A DNA stretch of 64,000 bases from positions 62,001-126,000 of the forward strand of contig NZ_JAWLPU010000003.1 of assembly GCF_036997485.1 (NCBI RefSeq), read 5' to 3'. The position numbers and the translations under genes are program-made. Source of the stretch: Brachyspira pilosicoli (GTDB lineage Bacteria > Spirochaetota > Brachyspiria > Brachyspirales > Brachyspiraceae). Each line of letters opens with the position of its first letter. Positions within the stretch are counted from its first letter, which is position 1. The notes beneath the pieces are model-generated. The model was not told where the DNA came from. It made no database searches and saw only the letters and a list, made by a program, of their open reading frames with translations. Shown here one piece after another: positions 51,499 to 60,504 of this stretch.

Positions 51499-52161
51499 TT
51501 AATTTTTTTTAGCTACAATAAAAAACTGTTTTCCAAAAAATCTCCAAAATATAGGAAGTTTTAAGTATAGCCATATTAAAAAAGTGTTTTTAGGCAGCTT
51601 GCTTTTAGTTGAAAAAGGTAAAAATCTATCAACTACTTTTACAATACTAAATCCATTCATTTCAAGTGCCTCTATTACACTTTTCTCACTTAAAGGGGTG
51701 TGATGATCAAAAAAGTCCCAATATTCATTATAGCAATATTTTATATTAGGCCCCATAATTAGGGTATACCCCCCCCCCGAGGTTGTTTTTAGCTTTCTAT
51801 AGATATTTGTAAATAATATTGAAATAGAATCTTTATCAATATGCTCTAAAAAATTACTTATAAATACTTTATCTACAGAATTATCTTCTAAAAAATCTAA
51901 TTTTACAACATTTTCATTATATACTTCTACATCTTTGTTAGCATAAAGTTTGAGATTTTCATTTAAATCTGCTACTATTTTTCTTTTACAATTTATATTA
52001 TTAATAAACTCGCAGTATCCTCCAGCTATATCAATTACTGTATCTTCTGTATTGATATATTTCTGAAAAAATGATTTGCAAAGAACTTTCCACATATCGT
52101 TTTTAAATTCAACTTCAGAATCATTAAATCTATTTGAATATAACTTGGTTAAATTATCCAT
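51499..52161 (-). CDS. Class I SAM-dependent methyltransferase with internal poly-G tract
   Basis: 220 residues. The SAM-binding motif I is VIDIAGGYCEF (42-52), followed by IVADLNENLKLY, KLDFLEDNSVDKVFISNFLE with the usual acidic/aromatic block, and the post-motif YRKLKTTSGGGYTLIMGPN. The run of ten G bases on the coding strand (51778-51769) encodes the end of Ser128 and Gly129-131, where other methyltransferases read KPGG. The gene is in frame with ten G. The C-terminus is hydrophobic and basic (FLIWLYLKLPIFWRFFGK). It probably methylates a sugar or a sugar-lipid of the surface glycan. Confidence 0.85.
   Translation of the reverse strand: MDNLTKLYSNRFNDSEVEFKNDMWKVLCKSFFQKYINTEDTVIDIAGGYCEFINNINCKRKIVADLNENLKLYANKDVEVYNENVVKLDFLEDNSVDKVFISNFLEHIDKDSISILFTNIYRKLKTTSGGGYTLIMGPNIKYCYNEYWDFFDHHTPLSEKSVIEALEMNGFSIVKVVDRFLPFSTKSKLPKNTFLIWLYLKLPIFWRFFGKQFFIVAKKN
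51769..51778. repeat. Homopolymer C10/G10 tract inside the methyltransferase gene
   Basis: Ten consecutive C on the plus strand (G on the coding strand). In this strongly AT-rich sequence it stands out as the only long G/C homopolymer noticed. Gain or loss of one base would truncate the protein at about residue 131. Confidence 0.95.
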
Positions 52162-52164
52162 TTA

Positions 52165-53346
52165 TTATATGATACCTCCATTACCTAATAAATTCCAAAC
52201 ATCTACTATTTTTTTATCAGTTTTTATATCTTTATATATTTTATGCGGTGCTCCAATTATAAGTATATCTGATTTTTCAATAATTTCTTCTAAAGATATT
52301 AAATCATTATCTTTCACATAAGGATCTGAACATAATACTTTTTTTGCTGAAATAGATAAAATCTTTTTTAATTTATAACTTAAAGATTCTCTTATATCAT
52401 CAGATTCAGATTTAAATGCCATACCTAATATACCTACAGTTAATTCTTTTAAATTATGTTTTAATGATAAAGATTTTACTATATAATTAGGCAATCCCTC
52501 ATTTATAAGCATAGCAGTATGACCCAAATAAAAATTTCCATTATTAAATGCACCTAATTGCATAGAATCTTTAAAAAGGCAAGGACCAGCAGCAAAACCA
52601 GCCTTTGTAAAATCCTTAGTACGCGGATAATTAAAAGTCATAGCATTATAAATCTTGTAAAAATCAAGACCATAATCATTGGCTATCATATAAAATTGAT
52701 TAGAAACTGAAAACTTTATATATCTCCATACATTTGTAAATAACTTTGTAACTTCTGCCTCCATCGGATCTAAAACTATTATATCTTTAGTTAATAGAGA
52801 AAATAGTTCTCTAGATCTTTCTAAACCTTTATCTGTAAATGAAGATATTATTTGAGGAAGCGTATATAATTCTTCCATAGCTTTACCTTCAAGGATTCTT
52901 TCAGGACAGAATGCTATATCAGGAGTTAAATTATGTTCTAAAAACCAATCTTTTATTTTTGATGATATACCAGGATAAACTGTTGAACGAAGTACTATTA
53001 ATTGATCATTATTAATATAAGGAACTAATTGATCTATCATTTTTTTAATATTTGAAAAAGTAGGATTCAAATGCTCATCAACTGGAGTACCAACTATAAT
53101 TATTACTATTTTTGAATTTTTAATAACATCCGGTTTTAAACTTAAACTCAAAGTTTTATCTTTAAGTACTTTTTTTAGCATATCCTCCATATTTTCTTCA
53201 TAAAATGGGATAATACCATTAGAAACATCTCTATATACTTTTTCATTAATATCATAAATACAAACTTTTTTACCTGCATTAGCTAATGCTATAGATAATG
53301 GAAGTCCAACATGTCCAAGACCTCCTATTACTGATACATCATACAT
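52165..53346 (-). CDS. UDP-glucose/UDP-ManNAc-type nucleotide-sugar dehydrogenase
   Basis: 393 residues. Domains in order: N-terminal NAD Rossmann domain (VSVIGGLGHVGLPLSIALA, YDINEKVY, VIIIVGTPVDEHLNP), central helical domain (CPERILEGKAMEEL, KLFTNVWRYIKFSVSNQFYM), catalytic GFAAGPCLFKDSMQL with the nucleophilic Cys, and C-terminal UDP-sugar domain (GILGMAFKSESDDIRES, CSDPYV). It oxidises the C6 of a UDP-sugar to the uronic acid in two steps. It ends 3 bp before the methyltransferase start on the same strand. Confidence 0.9.
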   Translation of the reverse strand: MYDVSVIGGLGHVGLPLSIALANAGKKVCIYDINEKVYRDVSNGIIPFYEENMEDMLKKVLKDKTLSLSLKPDVIKNSKIVIIIVGTPVDEHLNPTFSNIKKMIDQLVPYINNDQLIVLRSTVYPGISSKIKDWFLEHNLTPDIAFCPERILEGKAMEELYTLPQIISSFTDKGLERSRELFSLLTKDIIVLDPMEAEVTKLFTNVWRYIKFSVSNQFYMIANDYGLDFYKIYNAMTFNYPRTKDFTKAGFAAGPCLFKDSMQLGAFNNGNFYLGHTAMLINEGLPNYIVKSLSLKHNLKELTVGILGMAFKSESDDIRESLSYKLKKILSISAKKVLCSDPYVKDNDLISLEEIIEKSDILIIGAPHKIYKDIKTDKKIVDVWNLLGNGGII

Positions 53347-53348
53347 GT

Positions 53349-56300
53349 TTATTCTCCTTTATTGTCTATATCTGATGGTATATTAACACCCCATCCAATA
53401 GGATTTATATTTATAAATAAAGTATATTTTCCATTTTTATTATAGAATTTTGATAATTCATTCCATCCTCTATTTCTAATTATTTGAAGATTATTAATAT
53501 TTACAAAAAAATTAATTAATATTAAGAATAATAATAATTTATAAAAATAATTGAATTTAGAATTAATATATTTAAGATTATATATTAATAATGTTAATAA
53601 TATCGATCCTGGAAGAAATAAATAACGGCTTCCAATTGAATTATCAGTTAAAATAAGATTCGCCATATTAATGTTATTACCTGATGCATAGAAAAATACA
53701 CTAAACAACATAAATAGCAAAATAATAAATCCAATAATATCTTTATTCTTAATTATATTTAATATGATTAAAAATAGAAATACAAAACCAAATACTATAA
53801 AAACTATTTCATTAATTTTTAATTCTGTTACAAATAATTTTTTTATTAGAATACATATAAAATATATTATATGAATAATAATACTTCCTTCTTTATGAGA
53901 ATCTACTCTGCCACTATTTAAAATTGAATATAATTGTATAATAATACCTATATTCAAAACGAATAATTTTATTATATTTTTTGTAATAAGATTAAAAATA
54001 TTTTTATGTTTCAAAAAATTATTTAACAAATATATAAATATGGATATTGATATTAATATACCATATACACTTGAAAGAGAAGATAATAAAATTAAAAACG
54101 ATGTAAAATAATTTGGGAGTTTATTATTATAAATTATATTCATAGAAACTAAAAAAATAAAGTATCCTATAAACCAATGTAAATTAGTTATGCTTATAAA
54201 TATTTCAATAGAAAATGGTATAGCTGCTATTAAAAAAGATAAAAATAATTTTAAGTTATAATCAGGAATAAAATTGCATTCATCACTATAAAATAAATAA
54301 GATATACAAAGTACTGCAAATATAACTGCAAATGTATTCATAAATAAGGGAATCAAAGTAATATTATTTGTTAATATAATACTTAATTTAAATGATATAA
54401 TAGTTAATAATTTTGGTATAAAAAGATAATATCCGGCATATGAATTAAAAATATACTTCCACCCGCCATTTAAATATGGTTCAAAAAAAACTAAACCGTC
54501 TTCTGCCCAAAATTGCGGGTCAGCAACTATATATATATTTTTTAATAAAATTAGTACTATTATGAAACAAATATTACATATATTTTTTATATCTTTTCTA
54601 TTTACATAAATATTAAACAATATAACAATGAGAACTAAATATAAACTTAATATATACCGGCAAATATTATAAAGATATAGTTTTCCTGATAAAAGTATAG
54701 AATTATTAAAAAGTTTGTTTTTAGTAGTAAATATAGTATAGCCATTTTCAAAATTTAATTTATTATTTTCACTTTCTATTAATATAGACTCTATCTCTGT
54801 AACTCCATGAGGAATCATAAAATGTAAATCTAAACTGTTAGCTGCCGCGAGGGGAACCTCTCTGGTATCTGTTAATATTGTATAGTTATTGGATATTTCT
54901 TTTTTTGTTATTTCTTTAAAATTGTTATGTCCATTCAAATGCCAGGATATATTTCCTGTTTCTGGTAATTGTTTTGCTAATATTGTTATTTTATATTTAT
55001 CTCCAATATATGTTGGTACCTGTATACCACCGTAATAATAAGCATTTTTTTCATTAGTAGATTCATTAGATATTATAAAAGTATTATTATCCGTATAATA
55101 AATATTAGTACTGTACCAGGAACCTGAAGGTTTATTTGTAATAAATAAAGAATAACCGTAGTATTTTATATTATTAGTATTATTAAACTGTAACGAATTT
55201 TTATTAATAGAATATAGAAAATTTTCATTAAAATCTAATTTACTTTTATAAACATATCCTGCTTTACTTTCTGCTATTAATTCTAAATCTCTTAATTTTA
55301 ATGTATATTTTATATTAGAATTTATTATAACAAATAATATAAAAATTATAGTTATAATTGAATATGATATAAATATATATTTTTTAAATCTTTTACTATG
55401 CAATAATAATTGAATATTTTTTTTATATGTAATACAAAAAATAAATAAATAAATAAATATTAATATAACTATAAGATATTTTGATGTATTTTCTAATTTA
55501 ATACGATATTGAACTTTTGCAGTATCTATTTTTTTAATAGAAGTAAACACAGTATAACTATTATCTATGTTTAACAATTTATTTAAACTCTCTATTAATA
55601 TAGACTCTATTTCAGTAATACCCTTAGGAATCATCAAATGTAAATCTAATATTCCGCCTGCTTGAGAAGTAATCTCTCTGGTATCTGTTAATATTGTATA
55701 GTTATTGGATATTTCTTTTTTTGTTATTTCTTTAAAATTATTAAGACTATTTAAATGCCAGGATATATTTCCTGTTTCTGCTAATCGTTTTGCTAATATA
55801 GTTATTTTATATTTATCTCCAATATATGTTGGTACCTGTATACCACCGTAATAATAAGCATTTTGATTTGTAGATTCATTAGATATTATAAAAGTATTAT
55901 TATCCGTATAATAAATATTAGTACTATACCAGGAAACTAAAGGCTTATTGGTAATAAATAAAGAATAACCGTAGTATTTTATATCATTAGTATCATTAAA
56001 CTGTATAGAATTATTATCTATAGAAAATAAAAAATTATATTTTAAATCTATTTTTCCTTTATAAACATATCCTGCTTTACTTTCTGCTATTAATTCTAAA
56101 TCTGTTATTTTTGATGTATGATTTATATTAGAATTAATTATTACAAATAATATAAAAACTATAATTATTATTAAATATAAAACAATTATATGTTTTTTAT
56201 ATTTGATACAAAAAAATTTAATTTTATCTAAATATTCTAATGATAATCTTCTTTTATTTTCATCTGTTAAAATAAAAATTGATATGCTAAATAAACATAT

Positions 56301-56699
56301 AATTAAAACAATTAATAATATAGGTAATTTTATTTTTAATTTATAATCAATATTATCTGCTTTCTCATCATATTGTAATTCCTTAACCGAATTCAATATT
56401 CCAAAAGGACTGCCTTCTTTTTCAAATTTAATTTCTTTTATAAAATTATGATTCTCAATAATTTTATTAGTATCTGTATAAACACCATATATATCACTGT
56501 TTCTGAATACTTTACTATAGTACTTTATTCTAAAGCTATATGAATAATTTCCATGACTGGACAGATTCTCATTCAGCTTAAAATCAGATAAATAACCTTT
56601 TCTACTTATATTGCCTAAAATAATAAAAATCAATACAGACATAGCTAATAATAGAGATATAAGTAAAAATATTTTATAAAAAATAAATTTGTTCTTCAT
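53349..56699 (-). CDS. Giant membrane protein: duplicated extracytoplasmic module plus GT-C-like domain
   Basis: 1116 residues. Residues about 195-370 and 468-642 are two near-identical copies of a beta-rich module (shared blocks DLELIAESKAGYVYK, YYGYSLFITNKP, TDNNTFIISNEST, AYYYGGIQVPTYIGDKYKI, ISNNYTILTDTRE), each preceded by a membrane helix. A first, more diverged region is at 35-125. The C-terminal half has about ten membrane helices and starts with ADPQFWAEDGLVFFEPY (about 727-743), whose ED pair resembles the acidic loop motif of GT-C-type integral membrane glycosyltransferases. The modules may bind glycan. No family is named with certainty. It is the first gene of the cluster. Confidence 0.75.
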   Translation of the reverse strand: MKNKFIFYKIFLLISLLLAMSVLIFIILGNISRKGYLSDFKLNENLSSHGNYSYSFRIKYYSKVFRNSDIYGVYTDTNKIIENHNFIKEIKFEKEGSPFGILNSVKELQYDEKADNIDYKLKIKLPILLIVLIICLFSISIFILTDENKRRLSLEYLDKIKFFCIKYKKHIIVLYLIIIIVFILFVIINSNINHTSKITDLELIAESKAGYVYKGKIDLKYNFLFSIDNNSIQFNDTNDIKYYGYSLFITNKPLVSWYSTNIYYTDNNTFIISNESTNQNAYYYGGIQVPTYIGDKYKITILAKRLAETGNISWHLNSLNNFKEITKKEISNNYTILTDTREITSQAGGILDLHLMIPKGITEIESILIESLNKLLNIDNSYTVFTSIKKIDTAKVQYRIKLENTSKYLIVILIFIYLFIFCITYKKNIQLLLHSKRFKKYIFISYSIITIIFILFVIINSNIKYTLKLRDLELIAESKAGYVYKSKLDFNENFLYSINKNSLQFNNTNNIKYYGYSLFITNKPSGSWYSTNIYYTDNNTFIISNESTNEKNAYYYGGIQVPTYIGDKYKITILAKQLPETGNISWHLNGHNNFKEITKKEISNNYTILTDTREVPLAAANSLDLHFMIPHGVTEIESILIESENNKLNFENGYTIFTTKNKLFNNSILLSGKLYLYNICRYILSLYLVLIVILFNIYVNRKDIKNICNICFIIVLILLKNIYIVADPQFWAEDGLVFFEPYLNGGWKYIFNSYAGYYLFIPKLLTIISFKLSIILTNNITLIPLFMNTFAVIFAVLCISYLFYSDECNFIPDYNLKLFLSFLIAAIPFSIEIFISITNLHWFIGYFIFLVSMNIIYNNKLPNYFTSFLILLSSLSSVYGILISISIFIYLLNNFLKHKNIFNLITKNIIKLFVLNIGIIIQLYSILNSGRVDSHKEGSIIIHIIYFICILIKKLFVTELKINEIVFIVFGFVFLFLIILNIIKNKDIIGFIILLFMLFSVFFYASGNNINMANLILTDNSIGSRYLFLPGSILLTLLIYNLKYINSKFNYFYKLLLFLILINFFVNINNLQIIRNRGWNELSKFYNKNGKYTLFININPIGWGVNIPSDIDNKGE
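54740..56110. repeat. Direct repeat of about 0.55 kb inside the membrane-protein gene
   Basis: The DNA coding for the two modules is repeated with an offset of 816 bp, exactly 272 codons. One example is the shared block containing TATGTTGGTACCTGTATACC, at about 55006-55030 and 55822-55846. Identity is high enough to allow recombination that removes or adds one module in frame. Confidence 0.8.
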
Positions 56700-56939
56700 A
56701 GAGATTTACCTCATAAAAATGCTATGAGCGCATTTAGATTGATAAATTTTTTTTGTATATTTGGAATATTTAGAAAAATTAAGTTAAGAAATGTACTTAT
56801 GCTTGTTGCTTGTTTATCATAATACTTCCATATATTTTGTGAAATTATATATTAAATAGAAAAAATAATCAATAGTAAATATGAAAAATTACCACAAAAT
56901 ATTGAATTTATGAAACTCTTTAATTTTAGGAATAAATTT

Positions 56940-57074
56940 ATGATACATTTATTGAATGATATAATTGATAATAAATATAAATTTGAAAATCTACCTATAT
57001 TTACTATATTTAAAATATATATATTAATTATAAGGACGATTAATGACTATAGAAAAATTATCAAAAATGATTGA
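56940..57074 (+). CDS. Possible 44-residue leader ORF overlapping the adenine deaminase start
   Basis: ATG at 56940 follows AGGA by 8 bases and reads MIHLLNDIIDNKYKFENLP, then IFTIFKIYILII, stopping at 57074, 32 bp inside the adenine deaminase gene in another frame. The overlap could allow translational coupling, but AT-rich sequence gives such frames by chance. The rest of the 56700-57042 gap is AT-rich; I see no purine-riboswitch core. Confidence 0.25.
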   Translation: MIHLLNDIIDNKYKFENLPIFTIFKIYILIIRTINDYRKIIKND

Positions 57075-58773
57075 AGTATCAAGCGGAAAAGTTTTAGCTG
57101 ATTTGGTTATAAGAAATTGCAAAGTAGTAGACCCTATATCAGCAACGATTACGGATGCAGATATTGCCATTGTTGATGATTATATTGTAGGAGTGGGTTC
57201 TTATAATGGAAAAGAAGTTATTGATGCTAAAGGCTCTTATGCTACAAGTGGGCTTATAGATTCACATGTTCATATAGAATCATCTTTATGTACTCCGGTT
57301 AATTTTGCTGAAGTGGTTATTCCTTTCGGTACTACTTTAATTATAACTGACCCTCATGAAATTGCCAATGTATGCGGTATTGACGGCATTAAGTTTATGA
57401 TTAATTCTGCCAAAAAAAGCCCTCTTAAATGTAAGTTCATGCTTTCTTCTTGTGTGCCTGCTGTTGGTTTTGAAGATTCAGGTGCTGTGCTTGATTCTAA
57501 AATAATAGAAGAGTTTATAAATGATGAAGATATGTTCGGACTTGCTGAAATGATGAATGCTCCGGGAGTATTATCTTGTGATAAAGAAGTATTAAAAAAA
57601 TTGCTTGCTGCTATTAATGCTGATAAGATTATAGACGGACATGGCGTTATGCTTGGAGGAAAAACTGTAAATGCTTATAGGGCAGCTGGAGTTTATACTG
57701 ATCATGAATGCGTATCCGCTAAAGATTTGAAAGCAAGAATAGCTAATGGAATGTATGTACTTTTGAGGCAAGGATCGGCAGCACAGAATTTAGCTTCACT
57801 TTTGCAGGGAGTTAATCAAAGCAATGCAAGAAGATGTGCAATGTGTACAGATGATAAGCATTTGGATCATATTATTGAAAACGGGCATATATCTCATAAT
57901 TTGAAAATAGCAGTTGAACATGGTCTTGACGTATTTAATGCAATTGCTATGGCTACTATTAATGCTGCCGAATGTTACAGACTTAAAAATATTGGTTTAG
58001 TTGCTTCAGGATACAAGGCTGATATTGTTTTATTTAATGATTTGAAAGATTTCAAAACTAATAAAGTATTTATAGATGGAAAATTAGTTTCAGAAAATGG
58101 TAAGGCTTTGTTTAAAGTAGAAAAAGATGATTATAATGATAATATTTTCAATACTATAAACATTGCTCCTATAAAAGTAGAAGATATACAAATAAAATTA
58201 AAATCCGATGAGGCTAATGTCATAAGAATAGTTAATAAAGATTTAATTACAGAAAAGAGTGTTAGAATAGTAGGATTTGAAAATGGATATTTTAAATATA
58301 GAAAAAGTGTTGATATATTAAAATTGGTTGTTGTAGAAAGACATAAGGCTACAGGAAAAATAGGTTTAGGATTAATAGAAAATTATAAATTAAAAAATGG
58401 TGCTATTGCTACAAGTGTTTCGCATGACTCTCATAATATTATAGCTGTAGGCGACAATGATGAAGATATAATACTTGCAATAAAAGAAATAGAAAGGTGC
58501 TCCGGAGGAATAACCGTTGTAAAAAACGGAAAAGTTCTTGATACATTACAATTAAAAATAGCAGGAATCATGTCAGATGAATCTCCAAATGATATAGTAA
58601 AAAAAATATATTCCATGCATGAATTAGCCTATAATGAACTTAATGTTAATAGAGAAATAGACCCATTTATGACTTTATCGTTTATGGCACTTCCAGTAAT
58701 ACCGGAAATAAAACTCACTACAAGCGGCCTTTTCGATGTTAAAGAGTTTAATTTTATAAATGTAAGCATTTAA
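57043..58773 (+). CDS. ade: Adenine deaminase
   Basis: Ade converts adenine to hypoxanthine and ammonia. The amidohydrolase motifs are GLIDSHVHIESSLCTP, ITDPHEIANVCG, LAEMMNAPGV, DGHGVMLGGKTVNAY, YTDHECVSAK and CAMCTDDKHL. A typical C-terminal domain carries RHKATGKIGLGLIENY, VSHDSHNIIAVGDNDEDI and GGITVVKNGKV. 576 residues is normal for the AdeC class. It stands alone between the glycan cluster and the TPR/Mrr-like pair. Confidence 0.95.
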   Translation: MTIEKLSKMIEVSSGKVLADLVIRNCKVVDPISATITDADIAIVDDYIVGVGSYNGKEVIDAKGSYATSGLIDSHVHIESSLCTPVNFAEVVIPFGTTLIITDPHEIANVCGIDGIKFMINSAKKSPLKCKFMLSSCVPAVGFEDSGAVLDSKIIEEFINDEDMFGLAEMMNAPGVLSCDKEVLKKLLAAINADKIIDGHGVMLGGKTVNAYRAAGVYTDHECVSAKDLKARIANGMYVLLRQGSAAQNLASLLQGVNQSNARRCAMCTDDKHLDHIIENGHISHNLKIAVEHGLDVFNAIAMATINAAECYRLKNIGLVASGYKADIVLFNDLKDFKTNKVFIDGKLVSENGKALFKVEKDDYNDNIFNTINIAPIKVEDIQIKLKSDEANVIRIVNKDLITEKSVRIVGFENGYFKYRKSVDILKLVVVERHKATGKIGLGLIENYKLKNGAIATSVSHDSHNIIAVGDNDEDIILAIKEIERCSGGITVVKNGKVLDTLQLKIAGIMSDESPNDIVKKIYSMHELAYNELNVNREIDPFMTLSFMALPVIPEIKLTTSGLFDVKEFNFINVSI

Positions 58774-58793
58774 TTTTTTGATTTAATATTTAT

Positions 58794-60467
58794 TTAAAAG
58801 ATTGTGCCCTTTAGTAAATTATTTAATTGTTTTCTTGAATAAATTGTAACAATTTCACTGTGTATAGCATAGCTCTTAGCACTGCTTGTTAATTCTACAG
58901 GTACTATTAATACTCCCTTTTTTGCTCCAGAATCTTTTACTTTTACAATAAAATCTCTTAATATCAATTCTCCGACATTAGTATTATGCCAACGTTTAAT
59001 AGAAATAAATGTTAAATTATATTTTCCAGTTTCATTATCATAAGCAAGATAATCTACTTCATCTATATTATCATCAGGATTATCTATAAACTCTTGTACT
59101 ATAGTATAAGAAAGTTTATTAGTTACTATATTCTTACATAGCTTTTTAAAATCACTAAAAGTTAAATTATATATTTTATCTACAATATCATTATTTGAGT
59201 TATTAGAGCTTAGTTTGTTTTTATTATCAAATTTAATATTATGACTTATTTTTAAGCTTAATAATATATTTTCTGTATCTATTGAGCTTTCATTATTTTT
59301 TGGTACTAAAGTATTGATATATTCAAAGTTAATAAAACTATTTTCCCAAATTTCGACAGTGTTTTCCCATTCATTCAAATTTTCCTTTTGTATATAGTCT
59401 TTATAATATTCATGCTCATAAACATTATCTAATTTACGATTTCCTTTATTAACTTGTAAATTAGCTCTATATACTTGATATAAATATCCTAAAACTTCAT
59501 TTAGCTTGTAATTTTTAGATATATTAGAACTGAATTTATTTATTACCTCAAAATATTTTATAGCATCTTCTATATAACCTAAAAAATAGGAGTAAAATCC
59601 AAAATCAAAAATTAATTCTTCATATATAGTTTCTAATTCATCTGTTTTTAATGTAGATTTTATTTTTCTATATACATCTTTGAACTTTTTTTTATCTCCT
59701 AACTTATGCAAAGTAAATAAATACATTCTATTATAATAAATTATCAAATTTTTATCTAAATTGCTGCTATTATTTAAAAGCTCTTCTATATATTCAGTAG
59801 CATATTGAAGTTTATCAGTAAATAAGTACATATATATTAAAGCTTTTCTTATTTCTATTAATTCATTTTGAAAATTAATGGAATCTTTATCTATTCTTTT
59901 GTCTAAATCTTCTAAGAAAGTAATTACTTTTTCGTAATTTTTTATATTATAGTAGGAATACACCGCAGCTTTTAGTTCGTCTATATTAAATTCTCTTCTA
60001 GACATAGTAGCTTTATTAAAATAATTGCATGCAAATTGATATTTTTTTTCATTAAATAGCGTATATGCTACTTTTATCAAATAATGTATATTTGTCGGTT
60101 CTAAATTCGTAATAATTACATCATATTTAAAAGTATCTTCTTTATAATTTAATTCACAGCATATATTTTCCATTCTTTTATACATTTTAATTTTTTCATT
60201 ATCATCAAAATAATTAACAGACATAAGAAACTCATATTTTTTTAAAGCATCAAGAATGTCCCCATTTTCATCTTTAATTAGAGCCAATTTATAAATAGCA
60301 TTATAATCATTTGGATTTTTTAATAACCTGCTGTTTAATTCGTTAATAGTATTTTTTATAGATTTGCTATTTTTTCTATAAATATTATTATTTATAAATA
60401 AATATAATGCTATTATAAATAGCAATAATAATAAGAATATAAAAACATATATATATATATTTTCCAT
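58794..60467 (-). CDS. Membrane-anchored TPR protein with Mrr-like C-terminal domain (copy 1)
   Basis: 557 residues. A single membrane helix is at the start (IYVFIFLLLLLFIIALYLF). TPR-like helices fill about 35-400: NDYNAIYKLALIKDENGD, YLIKVAYTLFNEKKYQFACN and DFGFYSYFLGYIEDAIKYF. The last 110 residues resemble the Mrr-type PD-(D/E)xK restriction-endonuclease fold: LTFSDFKKLCKNIV, EVDYLAYDNETGKY with D472, FISIKRWHNTNVGEL with K491, then GAKKGVLIVPVELTSSAKSY. The acidic/Gln residue of the catalytic pair is Ser489, so activity is doubtful. It lies 37 bp downstream of a paralogue. Confidence 0.75.
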   Translation of the reverse strand: MENIYIYVFIFLLLLLFIIALYLFINNNIYRKNSKSIKNTINELNSRLLKNPNDYNAIYKLALIKDENGDILDALKKYEFLMSVNYFDDNEKIKMYKRMENICCELNYKEDTFKYDVIITNLEPTNIHYLIKVAYTLFNEKKYQFACNYFNKATMSRREFNIDELKAAVYSYYNIKNYEKVITFLEDLDKRIDKDSINFQNELIEIRKALIYMYLFTDKLQYATEYIEELLNNSSNLDKNLIIYYNRMYLFTLHKLGDKKKFKDVYRKIKSTLKTDELETIYEELIFDFGFYSYFLGYIEDAIKYFEVINKFSSNISKNYKLNEVLGYLYQVYRANLQVNKGNRKLDNVYEHEYYKDYIQKENLNEWENTVEIWENSFINFEYINTLVPKNNESSIDTENILLSLKISHNIKFDNKNKLSSNNSNNDIVDKIYNLTFSDFKKLCKNIVTNKLSYTIVQEFIDNPDDNIDEVDYLAYDNETGKYNLTFISIKRWHNTNVGELILRDFIVKVKDSGAKKGVLIVPVELTSSAKSYAIHSEIVTIYSRKQLNNLLKGTIF

Positions 60468-60504
60468 AAATAAATCCTAATATACAAATCCAAAAAATAT
60501 CAAT

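Noticed and set aside
56700-57042. Purine riboswitch upstream of adenine deaminase
   Set aside because: I looked for the conserved three-way-junction core sequences and did not find them.
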